A DNA stretch of 64,000 nucleotides from Clostridium pascui (GTDB lineage: Bacteria; Bacillota; Clostridia; Clostridiales; Clostridiaceae). The notes beneath the pieces are model-generated. The model had not been told where the DNA came from. It was given only the letters and a program-made list of their open reading frames with translations, and did no database searches. The stretch covers positions 1 through 64,000 of the forward strand of contig NZ_JAFBDB010000007.1 in the NCBI RefSeq assembly GCF_016908015.1. Reading direction: 5' to 3'. A program made the position numbers and the translations under genes. This document shows positions 8,930-17,820 of the stretch, piece after piece (position 1 is the stretch's first letter; every line of letters starts with the position of its first letter).

Positions 8930-9970
8930 TTAAATCTCAAATTCCTTATTTTTCTCTATTTCCTCAATCATAGCTGGTATTACTTCTTTTAAATCTCCTA
9001 CAATTCCAAAATCACAAACCTTGAAAATAGGAGCCGATTTATCACTATTAATTGCTACAATATATTTTGATTCGCTCATACCTGCTAAATGTTGAATAGC
9101 ACCAGATATACCGCAAGCAAAATAAATTTCTGGTCTTACTGTTGTGCCTGTCTGTCCTACTTGATGCATACTATCTATCCATCCTGCATCAACACAAGCT
9201 CTAGATGATCCGACTTCCCCGCCTAACTTGTCAGCAAGGGCTTTAATGAGTTCAAAACCTTCGGGCCCTTTTACACCACGTCCCCCAGATACAATGATTT
9301 TGGCCTCTGTAAGGTCCACTCTTCTTCTGCCGCTTTTTACAATTTCAATAACCCTAGCTGTAATATCTTCCTCAGTGATTTCAGGAATTACTTTTTCAAT
9401 AACTCCAGTAGGATTATCCACATGTGCTGCCTTTTTCATTACCCCAGGTCTTACTGTAGCCATTTGAGGCCTGTTTTTAGGACAGATGATAGTCGCCATT
9501 AAGTTACCACCAAAGGCAGGTCTTGTCTGAAGAATTTTGCCATCCTCAGGATCAATGTCAAGCTTTGTACAATCAGCAACAAGTCCTGTGCCAATTTTAG
9601 CTGCAATTCTAGGTCCTATATCTCTTCCTATTGATGTAGCTCCGACTAGGACAATTTCAGGTTTTCTCTCTAAAATAAGATTTGAAATTGAAAGCGCGTA
9701 TCCATCGGTTGAGAAGGTCTTTAATAATGGACTGCAGATATATAAGACTCTGTCTACTCCATAATTAAGAAGCTTTTTCACTTCTTCGTCAATTTCATAT
9801 CCTGCAGCAACAACCGCTACCTTTTTATTAATTTCACTTGCAAGCTTTTTTGCTTCACCAATTAATTCAATGGTTACAGGATGAATCTTGCCTTCTCTCT
9901 GCTCGCCAATTACCCAAACGTCATTATAATCATTTAAATTAATATCTTGATTTACTTTTGCCCTTTCCAT
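8930..9970 (-). CDS. etfA: Electron transfer flavoprotein alpha subunit
   Basis: A 346-residue EtfA. The C-terminal FAD domain shows GRGVKGPEGFELIKALADKL and the signature SRACVDAGW...QVGQTGTTVRPEIYFACGISGAIQH. No N-terminal ferredoxin domain, unlike the CarE type. With EtfB it carries electrons to or from the acyl-CoA dehydrogenase encoded two genes upstream. In clostridia Bcd/EtfBA complexes can bifurcate electrons from NADH; whether this one does cannot be told here. Confidence 0.96.
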   Translation of the reverse strand: MERAKVNQDINLNDYNDVWVIGEQREGKIHPVTIELIGEAKKLASEINKKVAVVAAGYEIDEEVKKLLNYGVDRVLYICSPLLKTFSTDGYALSISNLILERKPEIVLVGATSIGRDIGPRIAAKIGTGLVADCTKLDIDPEDGKILQTRPAFGGNLMATIICPKNRPQMATVRPGVMKKAAHVDNPTGVIEKVIPEITEEDITARVIEIVKSGRRRVDLTEAKIIVSGGRGVKGPEGFELIKALADKLGGEVGSSRACVDAGWIDSMHQVGQTGTTVRPEIYFACGISGAIQHLAGMSESKYIVAINSDKSAPIFKVCDFGIVGDLKEVIPAMIEEIEKNKEFEI

Positions 9971-9985
9971 ATTTGCACCTACCTC

Positions 9986-10780
9986 CTATATGAGCTTCAG
10001 ATCAGCAAGCTTATTTACTAGAGCGGCTGCTTTTTCTTTTCCGCTTATTCCATCAATAATTTCTGCTGTTTTAGACTTTGTTGGTACAAAGGATTTAAAC
10101 ACATTGGTTGGAGAACCCTTAAGACCAATTTGTGTAGGGTCAACTTCTAAATCATTAAAGCTCCAAACAGTGATTTCATCAGATTCAGGTGCATAATACT
10201 TAAATATACCTTTTACACTTGGATATCTTGGAGTATTCAATTCTTTAATGGCTGTTAGAAGTACTGGTAATTTTGCTTCTATTCTATAATCTCCTGTTTC
10301 TGTAAATCTTGTTACTGTTACCTTTTCCTTATCTAACTTAATTTCCTTGGCATATGTTATTTGTGGAACACCTAAAAATTCAGCAATTTCTGGTCCAACC
10401 TGTGCTGTATCACCATCAATTGCTTGTCTTCCACAAAGTACAATATCGTAATTTCCAACCTTTTCAATTGCTGCTGCAATAATAGTAGCCGTAGCCCATG
10501 TATCAGATCCACCAAAAGCTCTATCACTTATAAGAATTGCTTCATCTGCACCCATAGCAAGGGCTTCTCTTAGTGCATCCTTTGCTTGAGGAGGTCCCAT
10601 ACTTATCACAGTAACTTTTCCGCCCTTTTCATCTTTAATTTGAAGAGCTGCTTCAAGGGCATTCTTATCATCAGGATTTATAATACTTGGAACGCCATCT
10701 CTTATAAGCGTTCCTGTTTCCTGATTAATTCTAACTTCATTTGTATCTGGAACTTGTTTTAAACATACAATGATATTCAT
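9986..10780 (-). CDS. etfB: Electron transfer flavoprotein beta subunit
   Basis: A 264-residue EtfB. Matches the family from the N-terminus (MNIIVCLKQVPDTNEVRI) through the VLCGRQAIDGDTAQVGPEIAE segment, a conserved EtfB signature. Partner of EtfA, whose gene starts 15 bases downstream. The pair lies directly after the acyl-CoA dehydrogenase gene, the usual clostridial bcd-etfBA order. Confidence 0.96.
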   Translation of the reverse strand: MNIIVCLKQVPDTNEVRINQETGTLIRDGVPSIINPDDKNALEAALQIKDEKGGKVTVISMGPPQAKDALREALAMGADEAILISDRAFGGSDTWATATIIAAAIEKVGNYDIVLCGRQAIDGDTAQVGPEIAEFLGVPQITYAKEIKLDKEKVTVTRFTETGDYRIEAKLPVLLTAIKELNTPRYPSVKGIFKYYAPESDEITVWSFNDLEVDPTQIGLKGSPTNVFKSFVPTKSKTAEIIDGISGKEKAAALVNKLADLKLI

Positions 10781-10790
10781 TTTTCTCCTC

Positions 10791-11927
10791 CTAGCCTAGT
10801 ACTTCTCTTGAAATTACTAATTTATGAATTTCAGAGGTACCTTCATATATCTCAGTGATTTTTGCGTCACGATACATTCTTTCTAGTGGATAATCCCTCA
10901 TATAGCCATAACCGCCGTGAATTTGTAATGCAAGATTTGTAACGACTCTAGCAGTATCCGATGCATTTAATTTAGCCATCGCTGCTTCCTTAGTGTGCTT
11001 CTCTCCAATTGTTTTTAAGTGAGCAGCATAATAAACTAGCCATCTAGCTGCTTCAATCTTAGTTGCCATTTCTGCTATATACCAGCTAAGGCCCTGAAGA
11101 GCTGTAAGAGGCTTACCAAATTGGATTCTTTCCTTCATATACTTAACACTTTCTTCTAAAGCACCTTCAGCTATGCCAAGGGCCTGAGCACCAATACCAA
11201 TTCTAGCACCATCGAGAGCATTCATTGCCATCATAAATCCCTTGCCTTCTACTCCCACAAGATTTTCTTTTGGAACACGACAATTATCAAATATAAGTTC
11301 TACAGTTTCTGAGCCATGAATGCCCATTTTGTCTTCAATCTTACCTATGGTAAAACCTGGAGTACCTTTTTCTACAACAATTGTAGACAAGCCTTTCAGG
11401 CCTTTTTCTGGCTGTGTTAGCACAACAACAGCTAAATATTGCGCCTGTCCTCCACCGGAAATAAAGCATTTGGTTCCATTAAGAATATATTCATCCCCAT
11501 CTAATATAGCTGTTGTTTTAGCAGCACCTGCATCTGAACCTGCATTAGGTTCTGTTAAAGCAAAGGCTCCAAGACATCCTCCACTTGTTACCTGTGGCAA
11601 ATATTTTTGTTTCTGCTCTTCAGTACCAAACTTTTGAATAATGGAAGAAAAAACTGTGTGTATTGAAAGAATAGCTGCTGTAGCTCCGCACTTTTTAGCT
11701 ATTTCTGAAACTACTATAACTTTATCAATATCATTTCCACCCGATCCTCCATATTCTAAAGGTGTGCCAATTCCTGTGAACCCTATTCTTGCCATTTTGT
11801 CAAAGGTCTCTCGTGGAAATCTTCCCGTCTTATCAATTTCAGCTGCAATAGGCTGAACTTCTTTTTCAGCAAACTCTCTGGCAACCTTTCGTAACATAAG
11901 TTGTGCCTCTGTTAACTTAAAATCCAT
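10791..11927 (-). CDS. Short-chain acyl-CoA dehydrogenase (butyryl-CoA dehydrogenase type)
   Basis: A 378-residue flavin acyl-CoA dehydrogenase. Seen: the FAD-binding FALTEPNAGSDAGA and CFISGGGQA segments and the C-terminal QIHGGYGYMRDYPLERMYRD followed by YEGTSEIH, in which Glu362 is the expected catalytic base of short-chain enzymes. Interconverts butyryl-CoA and crotonyl-CoA or a near relative using EtfBA. Being inside a sigma-54 operon with a permease and CoA-transferase, it is more likely a substrate-specific paralogue than the central butyrate-pathway bcd. Confidence 0.93.
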   Translation of the reverse strand: MDFKLTEAQLMLRKVAREFAEKEVQPIAAEIDKTGRFPRETFDKMARIGFTGIGTPLEYGGSGGNDIDKVIVVSEIAKKCGATAAILSIHTVFSSIIQKFGTEEQKQKYLPQVTSGGCLGAFALTEPNAGSDAGAAKTTAILDGDEYILNGTKCFISGGGQAQYLAVVVLTQPEKGLKGLSTIVVEKGTPGFTIGKIEDKMGIHGSETVELIFDNCRVPKENLVGVEGKGFMMAMNALDGARIGIGAQALGIAEGALEESVKYMKERIQFGKPLTALQGLSWYIAEMATKIEAARWLVYYAAHLKTIGEKHTKEAAMAKLNASDTARVVTNLALQIHGGYGYMRDYPLERMYRDAKITEIYEGTSEIHKLVISREVLG

Positions 11928-11951
11928 ACTATCTCCCCCTATAACTAAACT

Positions 11952-13511
11952 TTAAAGCGAAAGTCCCATCTTCTCATCTTTAAATATTCTTTCATCCATT
12001 AACTTTAAATCTTCTGATATCAATGGCTTAAACTCCATATTTGCCAGAATATCCTTCTCCAAATCAACTCCTGGAGCAATTTCAATAAGCATAATTCCAT
12101 TTTTCGTAAGTTTGAACACCGCTCTTTCTGTTATATAATAAACCTGCTGTCCATTCTGACTTGCATATTCACCTGAAAAAGTGATTTGTTCTATTTCTTT
12201 TTTGAACTTTATTCCCTTGCCATCCTTTATAATATTTAGTTTTCCATCTTTAATTTCGACTTCCATTTTTCCTGCTTTAAAGGTCCCTGTAAAACAAACT
12301 TTTTTAGCATTTTGTGATATATTTATAAATCCACCAGGTCCTACAACTCTTCCTGCAAATTTAGAAACATTAACATTGCCTAAAGCATCAATTTCAGCTG
12401 CACCAAGGAAGGACATGTCAATTCCACCACCATCGTAAATATCAAATATATCAGGCTGCTTATATATAGCTTCAGGATTAACGGAACCTCCAATGGCAAT
12501 ACCACCTGTAGGCACACCACCAAGAGCACCTGACTCAATAGAAAGTGTAATCTTATCTGAAAACCCCTCTTCCCCTGCAACTGCAGCAACTGCTTCTGGA
12601 ACCCCTATACCTAAATTAATTAGACAATTAGGTTTTAGCTCTAATGCACCTCTTCTTCCACAAACTTTTCTTTCATCTAATCTCATAGGTTCAATAGATG
12701 CTAATGGCACTTTTGTTTCACCTGATAATTCTGGTCTATAGTGTTTATATGCATATGTCTGAAGGCTATTTTCTCTGGTGCCTTCTACAATATAATCAAC
12801 CATAAATCCATGAATCTTAACATCATGTGCTTTTATACTCCCTTTTTGAACAATTTGTTCAACTTGAACTATAACAATACCTCCTGAATTATGAGTTGCT
12901 GCTGCCATTTCTAATTGATCAGAAATCAAAGCCTCTCTGCTTAAGGAAACATTTCCACTTTCATCAGCTAATGTACCTTTAATAAAGCAAATATCTATAG
13001 GGAAAGATTTATAGAAAAGATAGTCTTCTCCTTCTATATTTACTAAAGAAACAACCTCTTCTCCAGAATCAATAGCTGCCTTATTTACTTTGCAGCCCTC
13101 AAGTCTAGGATCAGCAAAGGTTTTTAATCCAACATGAGTTAAAGTACCAGGCTTTCCTCCAGCAATCGCTCTAAGCATATGGGTTGTAACTCCCTGTGGA
13201 ATCATGAAAGCTGCTAATTTATTTGCAACAGTTAATTTATTTAATCTTGGCTCTAAGCCAATATGAGCACATACAAGTTTTTTAACCAACCCTTCTTCCC
13301 CAAGATGATTAGCACCTCTTTCTCCACCGTCACCAACAGCTGCGCAGTGAAAAAGGAACAGATTCTTAGGAGACTTTGTTTCGATATATCTATTTTGCAG
13401 TGCTATCAATAAATCTTCTGCAAGTCCAAAACTTACAAAACCTCCAATACCAATTGTCATTCCATCCTTAACCATTTCTGCTGCTTGTTTTGCTGTAATT
13501 ATCTTACTCAT
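11952..13511 (-). CDS. Acetate/propionate-type CoA-transferase
   Basis: A 519-residue fused alpha-beta class I CoA-transferase of the YdiF/Pct type. The N-terminal half has the GIGGFVSFGLAEDLL glycine motif; the C-terminal half has LINLGIGVPEAVA and the active-site Glu326 in SIESGALGG, which forms the glutamyl-CoA thioester. It moves CoA from acetyl-CoA or butyryl-CoA to an imported carboxylate, the expected first step for a substrate brought in by the adjacent GntP permease. Single-subunit length agrees with the family (about 520). Confidence 0.92.
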   Translation of the reverse strand: MSKIITAKQAAEMVKDGMTIGIGGFVSFGLAEDLLIALQNRYIETKSPKNLFLFHCAAVGDGGERGANHLGEEGLVKKLVCAHIGLEPRLNKLTVANKLAAFMIPQGVTTHMLRAIAGGKPGTLTHVGLKTFADPRLEGCKVNKAAIDSGEEVVSLVNIEGEDYLFYKSFPIDICFIKGTLADESGNVSLSREALISDQLEMAAATHNSGGIVIVQVEQIVQKGSIKAHDVKIHGFMVDYIVEGTRENSLQTYAYKHYRPELSGETKVPLASIEPMRLDERKVCGRRGALELKPNCLINLGIGVPEAVAAVAGEEGFSDKITLSIESGALGGVPTGGIAIGGSVNPEAIYKQPDIFDIYDGGGIDMSFLGAAEIDALGNVNVSKFAGRVVGPGGFINISQNAKKVCFTGTFKAGKMEVEIKDGKLNIIKDGKGIKFKKEIEQITFSGEYASQNGQQVYYITERAVFKLTKNGIMLIEIAPGVDLEKDILANMEFKPLISEDLKLMDERIFKDEKMGLSL

Positions 13512-13603
13512 ATAAAAAACCCCCTTTAAATTAAATTATCAATTAATTCGGATGTATGAACACAAGTTAAATTATGTCAATACATCCTTTTATACTTACT
13601 TTA

Positions 13604-14923
13604 TTATGGAAGGAATGGGAACATTGAGAATAAAATAACTGCTACCACAGACCCAATTGCCGGAGCAACTACTGTAAGCCAAAATACTGGGCCATAGGCA
13701 TCGTGATGTGTTTCATTACATAAACCATTTGTAACAGTTACTACATATCCGTTATGTGGAAGAGAATCAAGTGCTGCAGATGATATTGACATTGTTCTAT
13801 GGATTGCTGCTGCTGCAACACCTTTTGCCAGATAAACAGGCCCTATTAGAGGAGCTGCAATTCCTAGTCCTCCTGATGCAGAACCACATATACCCGCTAT
13901 GACTGTTGTACCTACAGCAATGCCTACAAATTCTGGTCCAGGAATATTAACCATTGCATCAACAATGGCTGGAAATGCTTTAGCTGCCTTAACTACTGCG
14001 CCAAAACCAACAACGGCGCAGGTATTGCTAATAGCAAATACGGAAGTTTTACAGCCTTCTCCTATATTATTTAAAACTGTTTTATTATCTTGATACTTAT
14101 TTAAAATAATAAATACTATTACGGTACCAGCAAATACGCCCGCTTCAAGTGGAAGTAATACTTTTCCATTAACTTTAACGTTAATTAATATTATTGTGAT
14201 AATCAATGGAATTAGAGCTGCAATTCCACTTGGAAGTTTTGAATTATCATGAAAATTATCAACAGACTTTGCTGCAAAATGTTCACCATTAGCTTTTGCT
14301 TTACCTACCATTCTATATAGCATAAATGCTCCAACTATTAGAATAACAAAAGATGAAATGAAGCCATTTACAGCTCCTGCCATTAAATCCGTTCCTAGCG
14401 CTTGAGCAGGAACAGCATTTTGAATCTGAGGAGCACCAGGTGCAACCATAGCAAATGTAGAACATCCAAAGGTCAATGCTCCTGGAATAAACCTTCTAGG
14501 TAAATCTGCTTCTTTGAAAACTTCAAGGGCGATAGGAAATACTGCAAAACTGGCAACAAAAACGCTAACCCCACCGTAAGATATAATACCGCAAGCTAAA
14601 GGAATTGAAATTAAAGCCATTTTAGGGCCAAAAGTTTTAACAATCATCTTTGCTATTGCCTTGGCTCCATTTGTAACCTCATACATTTTTCCCATTAATG
14701 TACCAGTTAAAAAAATCAAGAAGTTTGCTTTAAAGAATCCAACAAATCCTGTCATATAATTTTCTTTTAAAGCACTATATAGATTAATACCCCCTGTCAA
14801 AGCAACAATAGCTGAGCAGCTTATAGCTATGATAAAAATGTTAACACCCTTCATTACCAAGTACATTAATAGTGCAAGTGCCCCTATAATACCAATTAAA
14901 CTTATAATTTCTCCGCCTGACAT
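13604..14923 (-). CDS. GntP-family carboxylate permease (first copy)
   Basis: A 439-residue GntP-family membrane transporter, about 12 helices, with GICGSASGGLGIAAP and a SLPHNGYVVT segment. Within the operon it lies between the enoyl-CoA hydratase and CoA-transferase genes, so it should import the acid that the transferase activates. A hydroxybutyrate-type substrate fits the enzymes around it, but that is inference from context. Related to, but clearly diverged from, the copy at 6891-8204. Confidence 0.88.
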   Translation of the reverse strand: MSGGEIISLIGIIGALALLMYLVMKGVNIFIIAISCSAIVALTGGINLYSALKENYMTGFVGFFKANFLIFLTGTLMGKMYEVTNGAKAIAKMIVKTFGPKMALISIPLACGIISYGGVSVFVASFAVFPIALEVFKEADLPRRFIPGALTFGCSTFAMVAPGAPQIQNAVPAQALGTDLMAGAVNGFISSFVILIVGAFMLYRMVGKAKANGEHFAAKSVDNFHDNSKLPSGIAALIPLIITIILINVKVNGKVLLPLEAGVFAGTVIVFIILNKYQDNKTVLNNIGEGCKTSVFAISNTCAVVGFGAVVKAAKAFPAIVDAMVNIPGPEFVGIAVGTTVIAGICGSASGGLGIAAPLIGPVYLAKGVAAAAIHRTMSISSAALDSLPHNGYVVTVTNGLCNETHHDAYGPVFWLTVVAPAIGSVVAVILFSMFPFLP

Positions 14924-15003
14924 ATATTAACTCCTCCTTCCATTTCTTATTATTTAATTTATTAAACTAATATAGCTGTTAAAAGAGTAACTTCATTTTA
15001 CTT

Positions 15004-15807
15004 TTATTTATTTTCAAATTTAGCAGGCCTTTTTTCAAGAAATGCTGCCATACCTTCATCCTTATCCTCAGAAGCAAATGTAAGTGCTGCTAAATCCTTT
15101 TCAAGCTCAAGTGCATTCGCTAAATCTAAATCAGCTCCTTTATTAATGGCTATCTTAGCATATTTAATTGCCATAGGAGCCTTTAAAATAATGCCTTTCA
15201 TCATATTTTTTGCCTCAGTTAAAAGTTCTTCTGCTGGAACTACCTTATTTACAAGACCCATGAGGAGTGCTTCCTCAGCCTTTATCATTCTTCCTGTGTA
15301 AATGAGTTCTTTTGCTCGTCCGCTGCCTATGAGTCTAGGTAATCTTTGTGTTCCGCCAAAGCAAGGAATAACGCCTAGGTTTACCTCCGGTTGTCCAAAA
15401 ACAGCCTTTTCAGAAGCAATTCTCAAATCACAGCTCATTGACAGCTCACATCCACCACCAAGAGCATAGCCATTAACTGCTGCAATTACAGGCTTTCCAA
15501 GAACTTCAATTTTATTAAATACGCTTTGAGCATACTCAGCATAATTTCTTCCCTCCTCTGCCTTATAGGGCCTCATCTGGGCAATATCTGCTCCTGCAAC
15601 AAAACCCTTTCCTTCTCCTGTTATAATAACGCCTAAAATACTCTTATCTACACTTATACTTTCTATAATGGCATCTAGCTCTTCTAAAGTCTGATTATTT
15701 AATGCATTTAGAGCCTTTGGACGGTTCATAGTAACAATTGCTACATTTTCTTCAATATTGACCTTAACATTTTCAAGACTTAAATCCTTTAATACCATTC
15801 CTTTCAT
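15004..15807 (-). CDS. crt: Enoyl-CoA hydratase (crotonase)
   Basis: A 267-residue crotonase-superfamily hydratase. Glu121 (GGGCELSMSCD) and Glu141 (GQPEVNLG) are spaced 20 apart as in the catalytic Glu pair of classical enoyl-CoA hydratase; the CoA-binding/oxyanion segment VAGADI and the GYALGGG loop are intact. It acts on crotonyl-CoA and (S)-3-hydroxybutyryl-CoA. First gene of the sigma-54 operon, with an AGGAGGG ribosome site upstream. Together with the (R)-specific MaoC enzyme it would interconvert the two 3-hydroxyacyl-CoA stereoisomers. Confidence 0.93.
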   Translation of the reverse strand: MKGMVLKDLSLENVKVNIEENVAIVTMNRPKALNALNNQTLEELDAIIESISVDKSILGVIITGEGKGFVAGADIAQMRPYKAEEGRNYAEYAQSVFNKIEVLGKPVIAAVNGYALGGGCELSMSCDLRIASEKAVFGQPEVNLGVIPCFGGTQRLPRLIGSGRAKELIYTGRMIKAEEALLMGLVNKVVPAEELLTEAKNMMKGIILKAPMAIKYAKIAINKGADLDLANALELEKDLAALTFASEDKDEGMAAFLEKRPAKFENK

Positions 15808-15843
15808 AAAAACACCCTCCTTTATCTTTGCATTTATATATAA

Positions 15844-15859
15844 AGCAATATCTCTGCCA
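15844..15859 (-). promoter_or_regulatory. Sigma-54 (-24/-12) promoter
   Basis: Minus-strand TGGCAGAGATATTGCT matches the sigma-54 consensus TGGCAC-N5-TTGCW with correct GG-to-GC spacing and lies 37 bases before the crt start. The activator at 5210-6625 is the obvious candidate regulator. Confidence 0.82.
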
Positions 15860-15966
15860 AAAAAAGTAACATTATCTTTTATAAAAAAAATTTTTAATTT
15901 ATTTTAATAAACAGCCTTCTATACTAAGCATGAACAGTTACTAACATAGATAAATTTTAAACAAAA

Positions 15967-16006
15967 ATATCCTATATAAGTTAATTTAATAACTTATATA
16001 GGATAT
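15967..16006. terminator. Perfect 17-bp inverted repeat, AT-rich terminator
   Basis: Arms 15967-15983 and 15990-16006 are perfectly complementary with a six-base loop. A T-rich run follows on the minus strand, so it may terminate transcription from the Fe-S gene upstream. It lies about 110 bases upstream of the sigma-54 promoter, so an operator role is possible but less likely. Confidence 0.55.
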
Positions 16007-16021
16007 AAAAACTTTTAATTA

Positions 16022-16041
16022 TTGTAGGAATTTTTCTACAA
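16022..16041. promoter_or_regulatory. Candidate upstream activator site for the sigma-54 operon
   Basis: An inverted repeat TTGTAG-N8-CTACAA sits about 165-180 bases upstream of the -24/-12 promoter, within the usual range of enhancer-binding protein sites. No DNA-binding specificity can be read from the activator itself, so this is a candidate only. Confidence 0.35.
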
Positions 16042-16209
16042 CTAAAAAAATTTATAGTTTTAAATGTAATTTTGCATTGTTAAAACTCTTTAATTTCAAT
16101 CTTTGTTACTCTTTTATTAATACTTGTCGAATTTTTTCTACGTTTTATAAATTCGTATACGCTTTTCAACAATCCTGCCGTTATTAAAAATACAATCCTT
16201 GCTTTATTT

Positions 16210-17085
16210 TTAATAACTTTGCTTTATCAATTCTTTGACTACTTCTTTTAAATCTTCAGTTTCAAATTCAATTCCTTTATCTAGCAAGTCATTTTTTAGT
16301 TCCTTTAAAGGTTTATTTATATCAGTATCCTTTGGTAAGCTAGCCTTTTCTAAAATTATATTAGTATCTATGCTAAATTCAGTTGCTACATCTTTTATTG
16401 TCATATAACCTTTAATATTATCATCATTTAAGACACCATTTTCATTTAACACTTCAACATTTGAGGAAGAAGTCTTAAAAGTTCCTAAAGCTATGTTCGA
16501 GCCAACAACTATAACTAATATCACTAAAGGCATTGCTGCCATTTTATTTAAAGATAAAACTATACTACCTTTTTTCATTTCTAAAGTATTATCTACAGGG
16601 CACCTTGATATACATTCTCCACAGGAAATACATTCAGTTTTAGATGCTATCTCTTGTGAATGTACATTAAGTCCCATAGAACAATTTCTAGTACAAGCTC
16701 TACAATCAACACACTTAGAATCACTTCTTCTAACTTTAAAAATACTTAAAGGCGCAAGTAACGCTAAAGTAGCTCCTAAAGGACATAAATACCTGCACCA
16801 AGCTCTTTCAATGAACATTGAAGATAGAAATATAGCTATAAGTATAATAAAACCTATTAGAAATTCTTCAAATATTTCTGATCCACTACCTAGATGCATA
16901 AATACTGCCCAAGGATCATAAGGTCTTAAAATTAATTCGTGAGCTTTATAAGTTATAAATAATATCAAAAATAGCAGTATATACTTAACATATCTTAATA
17001 TCTTATCAACTTTCCCATGAGGCTTAATTTGTTTTATTTTAAGTTTTTGGGCCAATTTATTTAGAAGAGTTTGAATTGTACCCAA
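16210..17085 (-). CDS. NapH/NosR-type membrane 4Fe-4S protein, 5'-truncated
   Basis: Polyferredoxin-type membrane protein: hydrophobic segments, a CRYLCPLGA motif, two [4Fe-4S] ferredoxin motifs (CVDCRACTRNC and CISCGECISRCP), a third hydrophobic segment and a C-terminal domain. Such proteins relay electrons across or along the membrane. The open frame continues upstream of the only plausible starts through GRAFCGYICP, the first half of the paired Cys-Pro motif, but hits TGA at 17151-17149 without an ATG or an obvious ribosome site; the expected first membrane helix is missing. The upstream DNA is a mosaic of other gene fragments. Best read as a gene cut at its 5' end and probably not functional. 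Confidence 0.6.
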   Translation of the reverse strand: MGTIQTLLNKLAQKLKIKQIKPHGKVDKILRYVKYILLFLILFITYKAHELILRPYDPWAVFMHLGSGSEIFEEFLIGFIILIAIFLSSMFIERAWCRYLCPLGATLALLAPLSIFKVRRSDSKCVDCRACTRNCSMGLNVHSQEIASKTECISCGECISRCPVDNTLEMKKGSIVLSLNKMAAMPLVILVIVVGSNIALGTFKTSSSNVEVLNENGVLNDDNIKGYMTIKDVATEFSIDTNIILEKASLPKDTDINKPLKELKNDLLDKGIEFETEDLKEVVKELIKQSY

Positions 17086-17153
17086 AGGACATATATATCC
17101 ACAAAACGCTCTTCCTATAACTATAGTAATTAGTAGTGTTGCATATAATCAGC

Positions 17154-17249
17154 TTATCCATAAGCTGCAATTATTTTTATCCTTTGAAGTTTCACTTCCT
17201 CATTTAACTTATTAATATCTTCAATTCTTACATAATCGTATAAATCCTC
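17154..17249 (-). pseudogene. Fragment: C-terminal part of a SAM-dependent methyltransferase
   Basis: A 31-codon open stretch on the minus strand begins EDLYDYVRIEDINKLNEEV and ends at TAA. Its first residues match the point where the broken methyltransferase at 20963-21531 ends (EPEDLYDNERI), so it looks like the missing C-terminal continuation of that gene or of a paralogue. Not a complete gene. Confidence 0.5.
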
Positions 17250-17400
17250 ATTGTCTTAGCTTTTTATAAGCTCCTACTGCTCTAGCATGAGCAACAAATA
17301 CATTATGAGTTGCATTAAAATAATTTTTAGGACCAATGTCAGCTCCAACTGGATGTGCACCATTTAAGTATCCTAAACCACAGAAAACTATTGTTTCATT
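17250..17400 (-). pseudogene. Fragment: GH1 6-phospho-beta-glucosidase
   Basis: About 50 codons on the minus strand read NETIVFCGLGYLNGAHPVG followed by YFNATHNVFVAHARAVGAYKKL, which resembles family 1 glycoside hydrolases starting at the NE acid/base motif. It begins abruptly after the PTS IIB remnant and ends at a stop. Beta-glucoside PTS genes and GH1 genes are normally neighbours, so this is likely the collapsed remnant of such an operon. Confidence 0.55.
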
Positions 17401-17554
17401 ACTACATTTGCACCTTCTAATTTTTTCTCCATTTGTGCTTCGGGAAAGCTTCTATCTGTGCATCTATTTCCTTCTCTTTAGCGGCCTTTTGCATTTTTCA
17501 AACTAACATACTAGTTGACATTCCTGCGTTGCAGAATAATAAAATTTTAACCAT
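17401..17554 (-). pseudogene. Broken PTS lactose/cellobiose-type IIB component
   Basis: A good ribosome site (AAGGAG) and ATG at 17554 open a reading frame MVKILLFCNAGMSTSMLV, the N-terminus and phospho-cysteine loop (CNAGMSTS) of cellobiose-type IIB proteins. It is broken by TGA at 17500-17498 and a one-base loss near 17440, after which EAQMEKKLEGANVV reads in another frame; the remaining half of the gene is absent. Confidence 0.65.
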
Positions 17555-17659
17555 TAATAAGCTACTCCTTTCTTTTTATCAAAATGCAGGGTAATCTATT
17601 GTTGTTAATTCTAAAAAAGTTTACAAATTTAAGACTATACCCACTTATACAAATAAAAT

Positions 17660-17681
17660 AAGCTCGGTATTTGCCGAGCTT
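17660..17681. terminator. Bidirectional intrinsic terminator
   Basis: Stem AAGCTCGG/CCGAGCTT with a six-base loop, T-rich on both sides. It separates the fragment region from the TetR gene. Confidence 0.7.
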
Positions 17682-17820
17682 TTCATTTTAAAACATATGA
17701 TAAAATATAGTATATTTTTGACGTGATACTGTAACATTATGGGACTAAAATGAATAGAAGTACCAACTGGTTTGTAGTATAATACTATCTGTTGATCGAA
17801 ATTTTAGGGAGGTAATTTCT

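Noticed and set aside
17498-17500. TGA in the IIB fragment as selenocysteine
   Set aside because: A second frameshift and loss of the gene's 3' half show decay; no SECIS-type hairpin was sought with success.
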